Shown here: positions 57,257 through 64,000 of the stretch, piece by piece | How positions within the stretch are numbered: position 1 is the stretch's first letter | Layout: every line of letters starts with the position of its first letter | Assembly: GCF_001579845.1 (NCBI RefSeq) | Contig: NZ_CP007440.1 | Coordinates: 496,001 to 560,000, forward strand | Reading direction: 5' to 3' | Source: Rhodoplanes sp. Z2-YC6860 | GTDB taxonomy: Bacteria > Pseudomonadota > Alphaproteobacteria > Rhizobiales > Xanthobacteraceae | DNA: 64,000 bases | The notes under the pieces: model-generated | What the model was told of the DNA's origin: nothing | Seen by the model: the letters and a program-made list of their open reading frames with translations, nothing else | Databases searched by the model: none | Program-made: the position numbers and the translations under genes

Positions 57257-60211
57257 ATGTCACGCCAAGATGCGAATGCGGCGTTCGCCCGCACGTCATT
57301 TCTCTATGGCGGCAATGCCGCCTATGTCGAACAACTCCAATCCCGCTATGAAGCCAATCCGGCGTCGGTCGACGCCGAATGGCGCGCCTTCTTCGAGAGT
57401 CTGAAGGACGAGCGCGAGGACGTTCGCAAGAACGCCAGCGGTCCCTCGTGGCAGCGGCCGATCACCCACGCCAACGGCGAACTGGTCGCGGCTCTCACCG
57501 GCGACTGGGCCGAGGTCGAGAAGACCATCGGCGACAAGGTCAAGGCCAAGGCGCAGAGCAAGGGCGTCGAGATTTCGGCCGCCGACGTGCAGCAGGCGAC
57601 GCGCGATTCGATCCGCGCGCTCATGCTGATCCGCGCCTACCGCATCCGCGGCCACTTCCACGCCAAGCTCGATCCGCTCGGCCTTGAGCCCGAGAAGAGC
57701 GAAGAGGAGCTCGATCCGCGCTCCTACGGGTTCACCGAAGCCGACTTCGACCGCAAGATCTTCATCGACAAGGTGCTCGGCCTGGAATTCGCCAACCTGC
57801 GCGAAATCCTTGCCATCGTGCGCCGCACTTACTGCCAGACGCTAGGCGTCGAGTTCATGCACATCTCCGATCCCGCGCAGAAGGCGTGGCTGCAGGAGCG
57901 CATCGAGGGCCGCGACAAGGAGATCAACTTCACCCGCGAGGGCAAGCGCGCGATCCTCAACAAGCTGGTCGAAGCTGAAGGCTTCGAGAAGTTCTGCGAT
58001 ATCAAGTTCACCGGCACCAAGCGCTTCGGCCTCGACGGCGGCGAGTCGATGATCCCGGCGCTGGAGCAGATCATCAAGCGCGGCGGCGCGCTTGGCGTCA
58101 AAGAGATCGTCATCGGCATGGCCCATCGCGGCCGGCTCAACGTGCTGGCCCAGGTGATGGGCAAGCCGCACCGCGCGATCTTCCATGAGTTCAAGGGCGG
58201 CTCGTCGTCACCGGACAGTGTCGAAGGCTCGGGCGACGTGAAGTATCACCTCGGCGCCTCGTCGGACCGTGAGTTCGACGGCAACCAGGTGCATCTGTCG
58301 CTCACCGCGAACCCGTCGCATCTCGAGATCGTCAATCCGGTGGTGCTGGGCAAGACCCGCGCCAAGCAGGATCAGCACGGCGCGAGCCGCGAAGACCGCA
58401 CCATGGTGATGCCGCTGCTCATCTCCGGCGACGCCGCGTTCGCGGGCCAGGGCGTGATCGCCGAATGCTTCGGCCTCTCGGGCCTGCGCGGCCATCGCAC
58501 CGGCGGTTCGGTGCATTTCATCGTCAACAACCAGATCGGCTTCACGACCTATCCGCGCTTCTCGCGTTCGTCGCCGTATCCGTCCGACGTCGCCAAGATG
58601 ATCGAGGCGCCGATCTTCCACGCCAACGGCGACGATCCCGAAGCTGTGGTCTACGCCGCCAAGGTCGCGACCGAATTCCGGCAGAAGTTCCAGGTGCCGG
58701 TCGTGGTCGACATGTTCTGCTACCGCCGCTTCGGCCACAACGAGGGCGACGAGCCGGCATTCACGCAGCCAGTGATGTACAAGGCAATCCGCTCGCATCC
58801 TTCGACGCTGGACATCTACGCCAAGCGCCTCGTCGGCGAGAATGTCGTCACCGACGGCGAAGTCGAGAAGATGCGCGCCGACTGGCGCGCCCGGCTCGAC
58901 GTCGAGCAGGAGGCGAGCCAGAGCTACAAGGCCAACCACGCCGACTGGCTGGACGGTCGCTGGTCCGGGATGAAGGCCGCCGCGTCCGTCAGCGACGATC
59001 CGCGCCGTGGCAACACCGGCGTCGCCGTCGAGACCTTGAAGGACATCGGCAGCAAGATCACCAAGGTGCCGGAGGGCTTCCACGTCCACCGCACCATTCA
59101 GCGCTTCCTCGACGCGCGCCAGAAGGCGATCGAAACCGGGCAGGGCATCGACTGGGCCACCGCCGAGGCGCTGGCCTTCTGCTCGCTGCTGCTCGACGGC
59201 CATCCGGTGCGGCTGTCCGGACAGGACTCCGAGCGCGGCACCTTCTCGTCGCGGCACTCCGTCCTGATCGACCAGGAGAATGAGGACCGCTACACGCCGT
59301 TCAACGAGATCGGCCAGAAGCAGGCGCGCTACGAGGTCATCAACTCGATGCTCTCGGAGGAGGCCGTGCTCGGCTTCGAATACGGCTATTCGCTCGCCGA
59401 GCCCAATGCGCTCACCCTGTGGGAGGCGCAGTTCGGCGATTTCGCCAACGGCGCCCAGGTGGTGTTCGATCAGTTCATCTCGTCGGGCGAACGCAAGTGG
59501 CTGCGCATGTCGGGCCTCGTCTGCCTGCTGCCGCACGGCTATGAAGGCCAGGGGCCCGAGCACTCCTCCGCGCGCCTCGAGCGCTATCTGCAGATGTGCG
59601 CCGAGGACAACATGCAGGTCGCCAACTGCTCGACGCCGTCGAACTACTTCCACATCCTGCGCCGTCAGCTGAAGCGCGAGATCAGAAAGCCACTGATCCT
59701 CATGACGCCGAAGTCGCTGCTCCGTCACAAGCGGGCGGTATCGCGGCTCGATGAGATGGCCACCGGCACCACGTTCCACCGCGTGCTGTGGGACGATGCG
59801 CAAATGCTGCCGGACGAGAAGATCAAGCTGGTCGAGGACAGCAAGATCCGCCGCGTCGTGATGTGCACCGGCAAGGTCTATTACGATCTCTACGAGGAGC
59901 GCGAGAAGCGCGGCATTGACGACATCTATCTGCTGCGCGTCGAACAGCTCTATCCGTTCCCGACCAAGGCGCTGGTCACCGAGCTCGCCCGCTTCAAGCA
60001 GGCCGAGTTCGTCTGGTGCCAGGAGGAGCCGCGCAACATGGGCGCGTGGCACTTCGTCGAGCACTACATCGAATGGGTGCTGAACCAGATCGAGGCCAAG
60101 CAGAGGCGGCCGCGCTACGCGACGCGTCCGGCTTCGGCCGCGACCGCGGTCGGCCAGATGTCGAAGCATCAGGCGCAGTTGAAGCAGCTCCTCGACGAGG
60201 CGCTGGGATAA
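57257..60211 (+). CDS. sucA: 2-oxoglutarate dehydrogenase E1 component
   Basis: A 984-residue thiamine-diphosphate E1 enzyme. N-terminal segment with the YGGNAAYVEQLQSRYEANP motif that contacts E2, then the ThDP-binding blocks GMAHRGRLNVLAQVMGKP near residue 290, HLSLTANPSHLEIVNPVVLG and GDAAFAGQGVIAECF near 390, and the C-terminal pyrimidine-binding domain with FEYGYSLAEPNALTLWEAQFGDFANGAQ-type segments. It decarboxylates 2-oxoglutarate in the TCA cycle. The start at 57257 follows gaggaag. The 208-bp gap upstream carries a ten-codon frame ending just before the start (57211-57243); likely chance. Confidence 0.97.
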   Translation: MSRQDANAAFARTSFLYGGNAAYVEQLQSRYEANPASVDAEWRAFFESLKDEREDVRKNASGPSWQRPITHANGELVAALTGDWAEVEKTIGDKVKAKAQSKGVEISAADVQQATRDSIRALMLIRAYRIRGHFHAKLDPLGLEPEKSEEELDPRSYGFTEADFDRKIFIDKVLGLEFANLREILAIVRRTYCQTLGVEFMHISDPAQKAWLQERIEGRDKEINFTREGKRAILNKLVEAEGFEKFCDIKFTGTKRFGLDGGESMIPALEQIIKRGGALGVKEIVIGMAHRGRLNVLAQVMGKPHRAIFHEFKGGSSSPDSVEGSGDVKYHLGASSDREFDGNQVHLSLTANPSHLEIVNPVVLGKTRAKQDQHGASREDRTMVMPLLISGDAAFAGQGVIAECFGLSGLRGHRTGGSVHFIVNNQIGFTTYPRFSRSSPYPSDVAKMIEAPIFHANGDDPEAVVYAAKVATEFRQKFQVPVVVDMFCYRRFGHNEGDEPAFTQPVMYKAIRSHPSTLDIYAKRLVGENVVTDGEVEKMRADWRARLDVEQEASQSYKANHADWLDGRWSGMKAAASVSDDPRRGNTGVAVETLKDIGSKITKVPEGFHVHRTIQRFLDARQKAIETGQGIDWATAEALAFCSLLLDGHPVRLSGQDSERGTFSSRHSVLIDQENEDRYTPFNEIGQKQARYEVINSMLSEEAVLGFEYGYSLAEPNALTLWEAQFGDFANGAQVVFDQFISSGERKWLRMSGLVCLLPHGYEGQGPEHSSARLERYLQMCAEDNMQVANCSTPSNYFHILRRQLKREIRKPLILMTPKSLLRHKRAVSRLDEMATGTTFHRVLWDDAQMLPDEKIKLVEDSKIRRVVMCTGKVYYDLYEEREKRGIDDIYLLRVEQLYPFPTKALVTELARFKQAEFVWCQEEPRNMGAWHFVEHYIEWVLNQIEAKQRRPRYATRPASAATAVGQMSKHQAQLKQLLDEALG

Positions 60212-60218
60212 AGAATTG

Positions 60219-60320
60219 CCGTCATCCTGAGGTGGCCGCGCGAAGCGAGGCCTCGCAGGATGGCGGCGCCGTCGCCCTTCGAGGCTCGCCGCCGCGCGGC
60301 TCGCACCTCAGGGTGATGGC
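60219..60320. repeat. Palindromic intergenic repeat, family C, copy 1
   Basis: An imperfect inverted element bounded by gtcatcctgagg and cctcagggtgatgg, with an internal gcgaagcgaggcctcgcaggatgg part and a GC-rich middle. It lies between sucA and sucB and is related to the copy at 63331-63426 (shared cctgagg...gcgaagc...tcgaag words). Confidence 0.6.
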
Positions 60321-60348
60321 GCACTGAGAGTTCATAGGAAAAATAGTT

Positions 60349-61587
60349 ATGGCTGAAATTCGCGTTCCCACCCTCGGTGAATCCGTCACCGAGGCGACCA
60401 TCGGCAAGTGGTTCAAGAAGCCGGGCGAGGCGGTCGCGGTCGATGAGCCGCTCGTCGAGCTCGAGACCGACAAGGTCACCATCGAGGTGCCGGCGCCCGC
60501 CGCGGGCGTGCTCGCCGACATCGCCGTGAAGGACGGCGAGACCGTCGCGGTCGGCGCGCTGCTCGGCCAGATCAAGGAAGGCGCGGGTGCGCCAGCGGCG
60601 AAGCCTGCTGCTGCCGCAGCGCCTGCGGCGAAGGCCGCCGAGCCGCCGAAGCCTGCTCCGGCTCCAGCCGCCGCGCCGTCCGGCGACAAGCCGATCGCGC
60701 CGTCGGTGCGCCGCATCGCGGCCGAGACCGGCGTCGATCCCGCGGGCGTCTCAGGCTCCGGCAAGGACGGCCGCGTCACCAAGGGCGACATGCTGGCCGA
60801 GATCGAGCGCGCCGCCTCGCGGCCGACGCCGGTGGCTCAGCCCGCCGCAGCGATCCAGGTTCGCGCGCCATCGCCCGCCGACGATGCGGCCCGCGAGGAG
60901 CGCGTGAAGATGACGCGGCTCCGCCAGACCATCGCGCGGCGCCTGAAGGACGCGCAGAACACCGCCGCCATGCTGACGACCTTCAACGAGGTCGACATGA
61001 CCGCGGTTATGCAGCTCCGCAACCACTACAAGGATCAGTTCGAGAAGCGGCACGGCACGAAGCTCGGCTTCATGGGCTTCTTCGTGAAGGCCTGCGTGCA
61101 GGCGCTGAAGGATATCCCGGCCGTCAATGCCGAGATCGACGGCGGCGACCTCATCTACAAGAACTACTATCACGTCGGCATCGCGGTCGGCACCGAGAAG
61201 GGCCTCGTCGTGCCGGTGGTGCGCGACTGCGATCAGAAATCGCTCGGTCAGATCGAGAAGGACATTTCCGACTTCGGCCGTCGTGCACGCGACGGCGCGC
61301 TCAAGATCGAAGAGATGCAGGGCGGCAGCTTCACGATCACCAACGGCGGCGTCTATGGCTCGCTGATGTCGACGCCGATCCTCAACGCGCCGCAGTCCGG
61401 CATCCTCGGCATGCACAAGATCCAGGAGCGGCCGATGGTGGTCGGCGGCAAGATCGAGGCGCGGCCGATGATGTATCTGGCGCTGTCCTATGACCATCGC
61501 ATCGTCGACGGCCGTGAAGCCGTGACCTTCCTGGTGCGGGTCAAGGACATGCTGGAAGACCCGGCGCGGCTGGTGATGGACGTTTAA
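60349..61587 (+). CDS. sucB: Dihydrolipoyl succinyltransferase E2 component
   Basis: A 412-residue E2. Single lipoyl domain (residues 1-77) with the lipoyl Lys in [14 protein letters not shown]; an Ala/Pro-rich linker (residues 80-115); a peripheral-subunit-binding domain ([16 protein letters not shown]...[11 protein letters not shown]); and the catalytic acyltransferase domain ending with [16 protein letters not shown], which holds the catalytic His. It transfers succinyl groups to CoA in the 2-oxoglutarate dehydrogenase complex. Follows sucA after repeat family C. Confidence 0.97.
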   Translation: MAEIRVPTLGESVTEATIGKWFKKPGEAVAVDEPLVELETDKVTIEVPAPAAGVLADIAVKDGETVAVGALLGQIKEGAGAPAAKPAAAAAPAAKAAEPPKPAPAPAAAPSGDKPIAPSVRRIAAETGVDPAGVSGSGKDGRVTKGDMLAEIERAASRPTPVAQPAAAIQVRAPSPADDAAREERVKMTRLRQTIARRLKDAQNTAAMLTTFNEVDMTAVMQLRNHYKDQFEKRHGTKLGFMGFFVKACVQALKDIPAVNAEIDGGDLIYKNYYHVGIAVGTEKGLVVPVVRDCDQKSLGQIEKDISDFGRRARDGALKIEEMQGGSFTITNGGVYGSLMSTPILNAPQSGILGMHKIQERPMVVGGKIEARPMMYLALSYDHRIVDGREAVTFLVRVKDMLEDPARLVMDV

Positions 61588-61601
61588 GCGACGGTGCCGT
61601 C

Positions 61602-61901
61602 ATGCGTTCCTTGCGTCTCGGTCGGTGGCTGTTCGCACTCGGGCTCGTTGGGCTGGTTCTGACCGCTGGCGCGTTCTGGGTCATGTATTGGGCCCTCTAT
61701 GCGGAGGGGCACGCAGATGCTCCGGCTTTGATCTACCGGGTCATTGAATGGACCGGCCGCCCGCCGCTCGGCCTGGCTGCTCTGATGGCAGGCGTCATCG
61801 AAATCTGCGGGGCGGTGACACTGTCATCGCTCATCGCCGCCGCGCTGTTTCGCATCGCTCGCATCGTTCGATCTCGGCAATACGTTGAGGCAAACAAATG
61901 A
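61602..61901 (+). CDS. Small membrane protein encoded between sucB and lpd
   Basis: A 99-residue protein with two hydrophobic segments (LFALGLVGLVLTAGAFWVMYW and PPLGLAALMAGVIEICGAVTLSSLIAAALF) and basic ends. No family recognised. It starts 14 bp after sucB and overlaps lpd by 4 bases (ATGA), so it is part of the same transcript. Its presence inside the 2-oxoglutarate dehydrogenase gene set is unusual. Function unknown; a membrane role linked to the complex is only a guess. Confidence 0.7.
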   Translation: MRSLRLGRWLFALGLVGLVLTAGAFWVMYWALYAEGHADAPALIYRVIEWTGRPPLGLAALMAGVIEICGAVTLSSLIAAALFRIARIVRSRQYVEANK

Positions 61902-63298
61902 GTTACGATCTCATCGTCATCGGTACCGGCCCGGGCGGCTATGTCTGCGCGATCCGCGCGGCTCAGCTCGGCATGAAGGTGACTGTCGTTGAGAAGCGCG
62001 CCACCCACGGCGGCACCTGCCTCAACGTCGGCTGCATCCCGTCGAAGGCGCTGCTGCATGCCTCCGAGATGTTCGAGGAGGCGGGCCACAGCTTCGCCAA
62101 GATGGGCATCGGCGTCGGCACGCCGAAGCTCGATCTGCCGGCGCTGCTGAAGTTCAAGGACGAGGCAGTCGACGGCAACGTCAAGGGCGTCGACTATCTG
62201 CTCAAGAAGAACAAGATCGATTCGGTGCGCGGCACCGGCAAGATCGCAGGCCCCGGCAAGGTCGAGGTCAAAGGCGCCGACGGCAAGACTCAGGTGCTGG
62301 AGACGAAGAGCATCGTCATCGCCACCGGCTCGGACGTCGCCAAGCTCCGCGGCGTCGACACCGACGGCAAGCGCATCGTCACCTCGGACGAGGCGATCGC
62401 GCTGCCCAAGGTGCCGGGCAAGCTTCTGGTGGTCGGTGCCGGCGTGATCGGACTCGAGCTCGGCTCGGTGTGGCGCAGGCTTGGCGCGCAAGTCACAGTC
62501 GTTGAATTCCTGGATCGCATCCTGCCCGGCATGGACAACGAAGTGGCGCGGCAGTCGCAGCGCCTCCTGGAAAAGCAGGGCATCGTGTTCAAGCTCGGCT
62601 CCAAGGTGACCGGCGTGAATTCGTCGGGCGCAACGCTCAAGGCCAGCGTGGAGCCGGCCAAAGGCGGTGCTGCGGAAACTCTCGACGCCGACGTGGTGCT
62701 GGTCGCGATCGGCCGCGTGCCGTTCACCGAGGGGCTCGGCCTCGACGAGGCGGGGGTGAAGAAGGACAACCGCGGCCGCGTCGTCACCGACGCGCATTTT
62801 GCCACCAGTGTGCCGGGCATCTACGCCATCGGCGACGTGATCGCGGGCCCGATGCTGGCGCACAAGGCCGAAGACGAGGGTATGGCCGCAGCCGAGATCA
62901 TCGCGGGCAAGGCCGGCCACGTGAACTACGATGTGATCCCGGCGGTGGTCTACACGTTCCCGGAGATCGCTTCGGTCGGCAAGGGCGAAGAGGAACTGAA
63001 AGAAGCCGGCGTCGCCTACAATGTCGGAAAATTTCCGTTCACCGCGAACGGCCGCGCCAAGGCCAATCAGCAGACCGACGGCTTCGTGAAAATTCTCGCC
63101 GACGCCAAGACCGACCGCGTGCTCGGCGTGCATATCGTGGGTTCCGACGCCGGCAACATGATCGCCGAAGCCGCGATCGCGATGGAGTTCGGCGCGTCGT
63201 CGGAAGACATTGCGCGCACCTGCCATGCCCATCCGACGCTGCCTGAAGCCGTGAAGGAAGCCGCGCTCGCGGTCGCCAAGCGCGCGATTCATTTCTGA
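61898..63298 (+). CDS. lpd: Dihydrolipoyl dehydrogenase E3
   Basis: A 466-residue FAD disulfide oxidoreductase. FAD loop VIGTGPGGYVCAIRAAQLG, redox pair GGTCLNVGCIPSK (cysteines near residues 45 and 50), NAD-binding VVGAGVIGLELGSVWRRLG, and the interface His-Glu pair HAHPTLPEAVKEA near residue 446. It reoxidises lipoamide of SucB. Its ATG overlaps the stop of the small membrane-protein gene. Placement after sucB supports a dedicated 2-oxoglutarate dehydrogenase role. Confidence 0.96.
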   Translation: MSYDLIVIGTGPGGYVCAIRAAQLGMKVTVVEKRATHGGTCLNVGCIPSKALLHASEMFEEAGHSFAKMGIGVGTPKLDLPALLKFKDEAVDGNVKGVDYLLKKNKIDSVRGTGKIAGPGKVEVKGADGKTQVLETKSIVIATGSDVAKLRGVDTDGKRIVTSDEAIALPKVPGKLLVVGAGVIGLELGSVWRRLGAQVTVVEFLDRILPGMDNEVARQSQRLLEKQGIVFKLGSKVTGVNSSGATLKASVEPAKGGAAETLDADVVLVAIGRVPFTEGLGLDEAGVKKDNRGRVVTDAHFATSVPGIYAIGDVIAGPMLAHKAEDEGMAAAEIIAGKAGHVNYDVIPAVVYTFPEIASVGKGEEELKEAGVAYNVGKFPFTANGRAKANQQTDGFVKILADAKTDRVLGVHIVGSDAGNMIAEAAIAMEFGASSEDIARTCHAHPTLPEAVKEAALAVAKRAIHF

Positions 63299-63330
63299 GC
63301 GCAGTTTTCTCTCGAGCTCGATTCTCTCTC

Positions 63331-63426
63331 CGCCTCACCCTGAGGAGCATTGCGAAGCAATGCGTCTCGAAGGGCGAGGCGGCCCCGTTGTTGCCCTATC
63401 CGGGCGGCTCCTCAGCATGAGGCTGG
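63331..63426. repeat. Palindromic intergenic repeat, family C, copy 2
   Basis: An imperfect inverted element bounded by ctcaccctgagg and cctcagcatgagg, with an internal gcattgcgaagcaatgcg stem and tcgaagggcgagg. It resembles 60219-60320 and the abundant intergenic elements of this kind in Bradyrhizobiaceae. It lies between lpd and the SDR gene. Confidence 0.6.
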
Positions 63427-63498
63427 GAGAGGCTGTGCCTGTTGAGCGGCGCAAGTTATGCTGCTCCCCAAATATGCATACACAGGGAGAGCATCGCC

Positions 63499-64000
63499 AT
63501 GGCCAAGGGCCACAAGGACAAGGTCGCCGTTATCACCGGTGGAGCGAACGGCATCGGCCAGGCCTTTGCGAAACGTCTTGCCGAGGATGGCGTCCACGTC
63601 GCTATCGCCGACGTCGCGCCCGGCGCGGACACCGTGAAGATGATCGAAGCGGCCGGCCGTCAGGCGCTGGCGTGCCAGTGCGATGTGACATCGCCGGATT
63701 CGATCGCCGCGATGGCCGCCGACGTGCAGAAGAAGTTTGGCCGTTGCGACATCCTGATCAACTGCGCCGGCATCTACCCGCAGCGCGCGTTCGACGACAT
63801 GACGTTCGAGGACTGGCGGCGTGTGCTCTCGATCAATCTCGACAGCTGCTTTCTCATGTCGAAGGCCTTCGTCCCGGGCATGAAGCAGCGCGGCTGGGGC
63901 CGCATCGTCAACATGGCGTCGAGCACGCTCGGCTCGGTGGTGACGGGTTTCGTCCACTACATGTCGAGCAAGGCCGGTATCGTCGGCTTCACCCGCGCCA
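63499..64000 (+). CDS. Short-chain dehydrogenase/reductase (3' end outside window)
   Basis: The first 167 residues of a classical SDR. The NAD(P)-binding TGGANGIGQAFAK, the strand motif NCAGIYP near residue 92, the catalytic Ser in NMASSTLG and the YMSSK (Tyr-x3-Lys) site near residue 154 are all present. The rest lies beyond the window. An agggaga ribosome-binding region precedes the ATG. It oxidises or reduces an alcohol or ketone; the substrate cannot be told from this part. The Asp after the second strand (AIADVAPG) suggests NAD preference. Confidence 0.9.
   Translation, partial: MAKGHKDKVAVITGGANGIGQAFAKRLAEDGVHVAIADVAPGADTVKMIEAAGRQALACQCDVTSPDSIAAMAADVQKKFGRCDILINCAGIYPQRAFDDMTFEDWRRVLSINLDSCFLMSKAFVPGMKQRGWGRIVNMASSTLGSVVTGFVHYMSSKAGIVGFTRA

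Noticed and set aside
58208-60169. A 653-codon minus-strand frame inside sucA
   Set aside because: The plus strand is unambiguous 2-oxoglutarate dehydrogenase E1. The antisense frame has no recognisable domain and a typical shadow composition.

Overview
The window is about 64 kb of GC-rich, densely coded chromosome from an alphaproteobacterium, most probably Hyphomicrobiales (Bradyrhizobiaceae/Xanthobacteraceae-like). This placement is inferred from the gene order mdh-sucC-sucD-sucA-sucB-lpd, the rpsP-rimM-trmD-rplS block next to ffh, the dapF-mtaB-ftsY-yciB-ccm neighbourhood, a SorAB-type sulfite dehydrogenase and the many small Arg/Tyr/Pro-rich exported proteins. There is no rRNA gene, no convincing tRNA, CRISPR array, prophage or insertion sequence. 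Most of it is core chromosome.

Layout. 1-3.2 kb: minus-strand run of a DUF1003 membrane protein (cut by the window edge), a B12-binding radical-SAM protein of the BchE type and an EamA/DMT permease. 3.4-9.4 kb: leuB, a VOC protein, sorA-sorB, asd and a beta-carbonic anhydrase. 9.4-16 kb: a lower-GC DUF429 gene, a CoA-ester lyase, a periplasmic binding protein, leuD, small enzymes and four consecutive small exported proteins. 16-21.7 kb: leuC, then rplS, trmD, rimM, rpsP and ffh, all on the minus strand, with a structured leader upstream of ffh. 21.8-30.6 kb: a ceramidase-like membrane protein behind a double operator-like dyad, DUF2059 and GyrI-like exported proteins, dapF-mtaB, a PPOX flavoprotein, an RluA-type pseudouridine synthase, ftsY, a MATE exporter and yciB. 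31.2-37 kb: ccmABCDG (cytochrome c maturation) divergent from acnA. 37-49 kb: DUF1223, a minus-strand small-RNA candidate, DUF2794, GNAT enzymes, two tandem Bax-inhibitor-1 proteins, a YbbA/YbbP-type ABC exporter divergent from a TesA-type esterase, a 2H phosphodiesterase and zapE. 49-53.6 kb: an RND pump with its adaptor. 54-63.3 kb: the TCA operon with a small membrane-protein gene between sucB and lpd. The end of the window holds a truncated SDR gene.

How the genes work together. acnA, mdh, sucCDAB and lpd supply most of the oxidative TCA steps from citrate onward. ccmABCDG feeds haem and reductant to c-type cytochromes, one of which (SorB) is encoded here next to its sulfite-oxidising partner. 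Ffh and FtsY, the two protein GTPases of the SRP pathway, lie 6 kb apart. Intergenic space carries at least three families of short palindromic repeats, and clear hairpin terminators follow acnA, mdh, rplS, both Bax-inhibitor genes and the small-RNA candidate.

I found no large undescribed system. The most novel-looking signals are (i) a compact minus-strand RNA candidate at about 38.08-38.21 kb, (ii) a multi-hairpin leader upstream of ffh, (iii) a paired TGAAC-N3-GTTCA dyad in front of the ceramidase-like gene, and (iv) the BchE-like radical-SAM gene with no pigment genes beside it.
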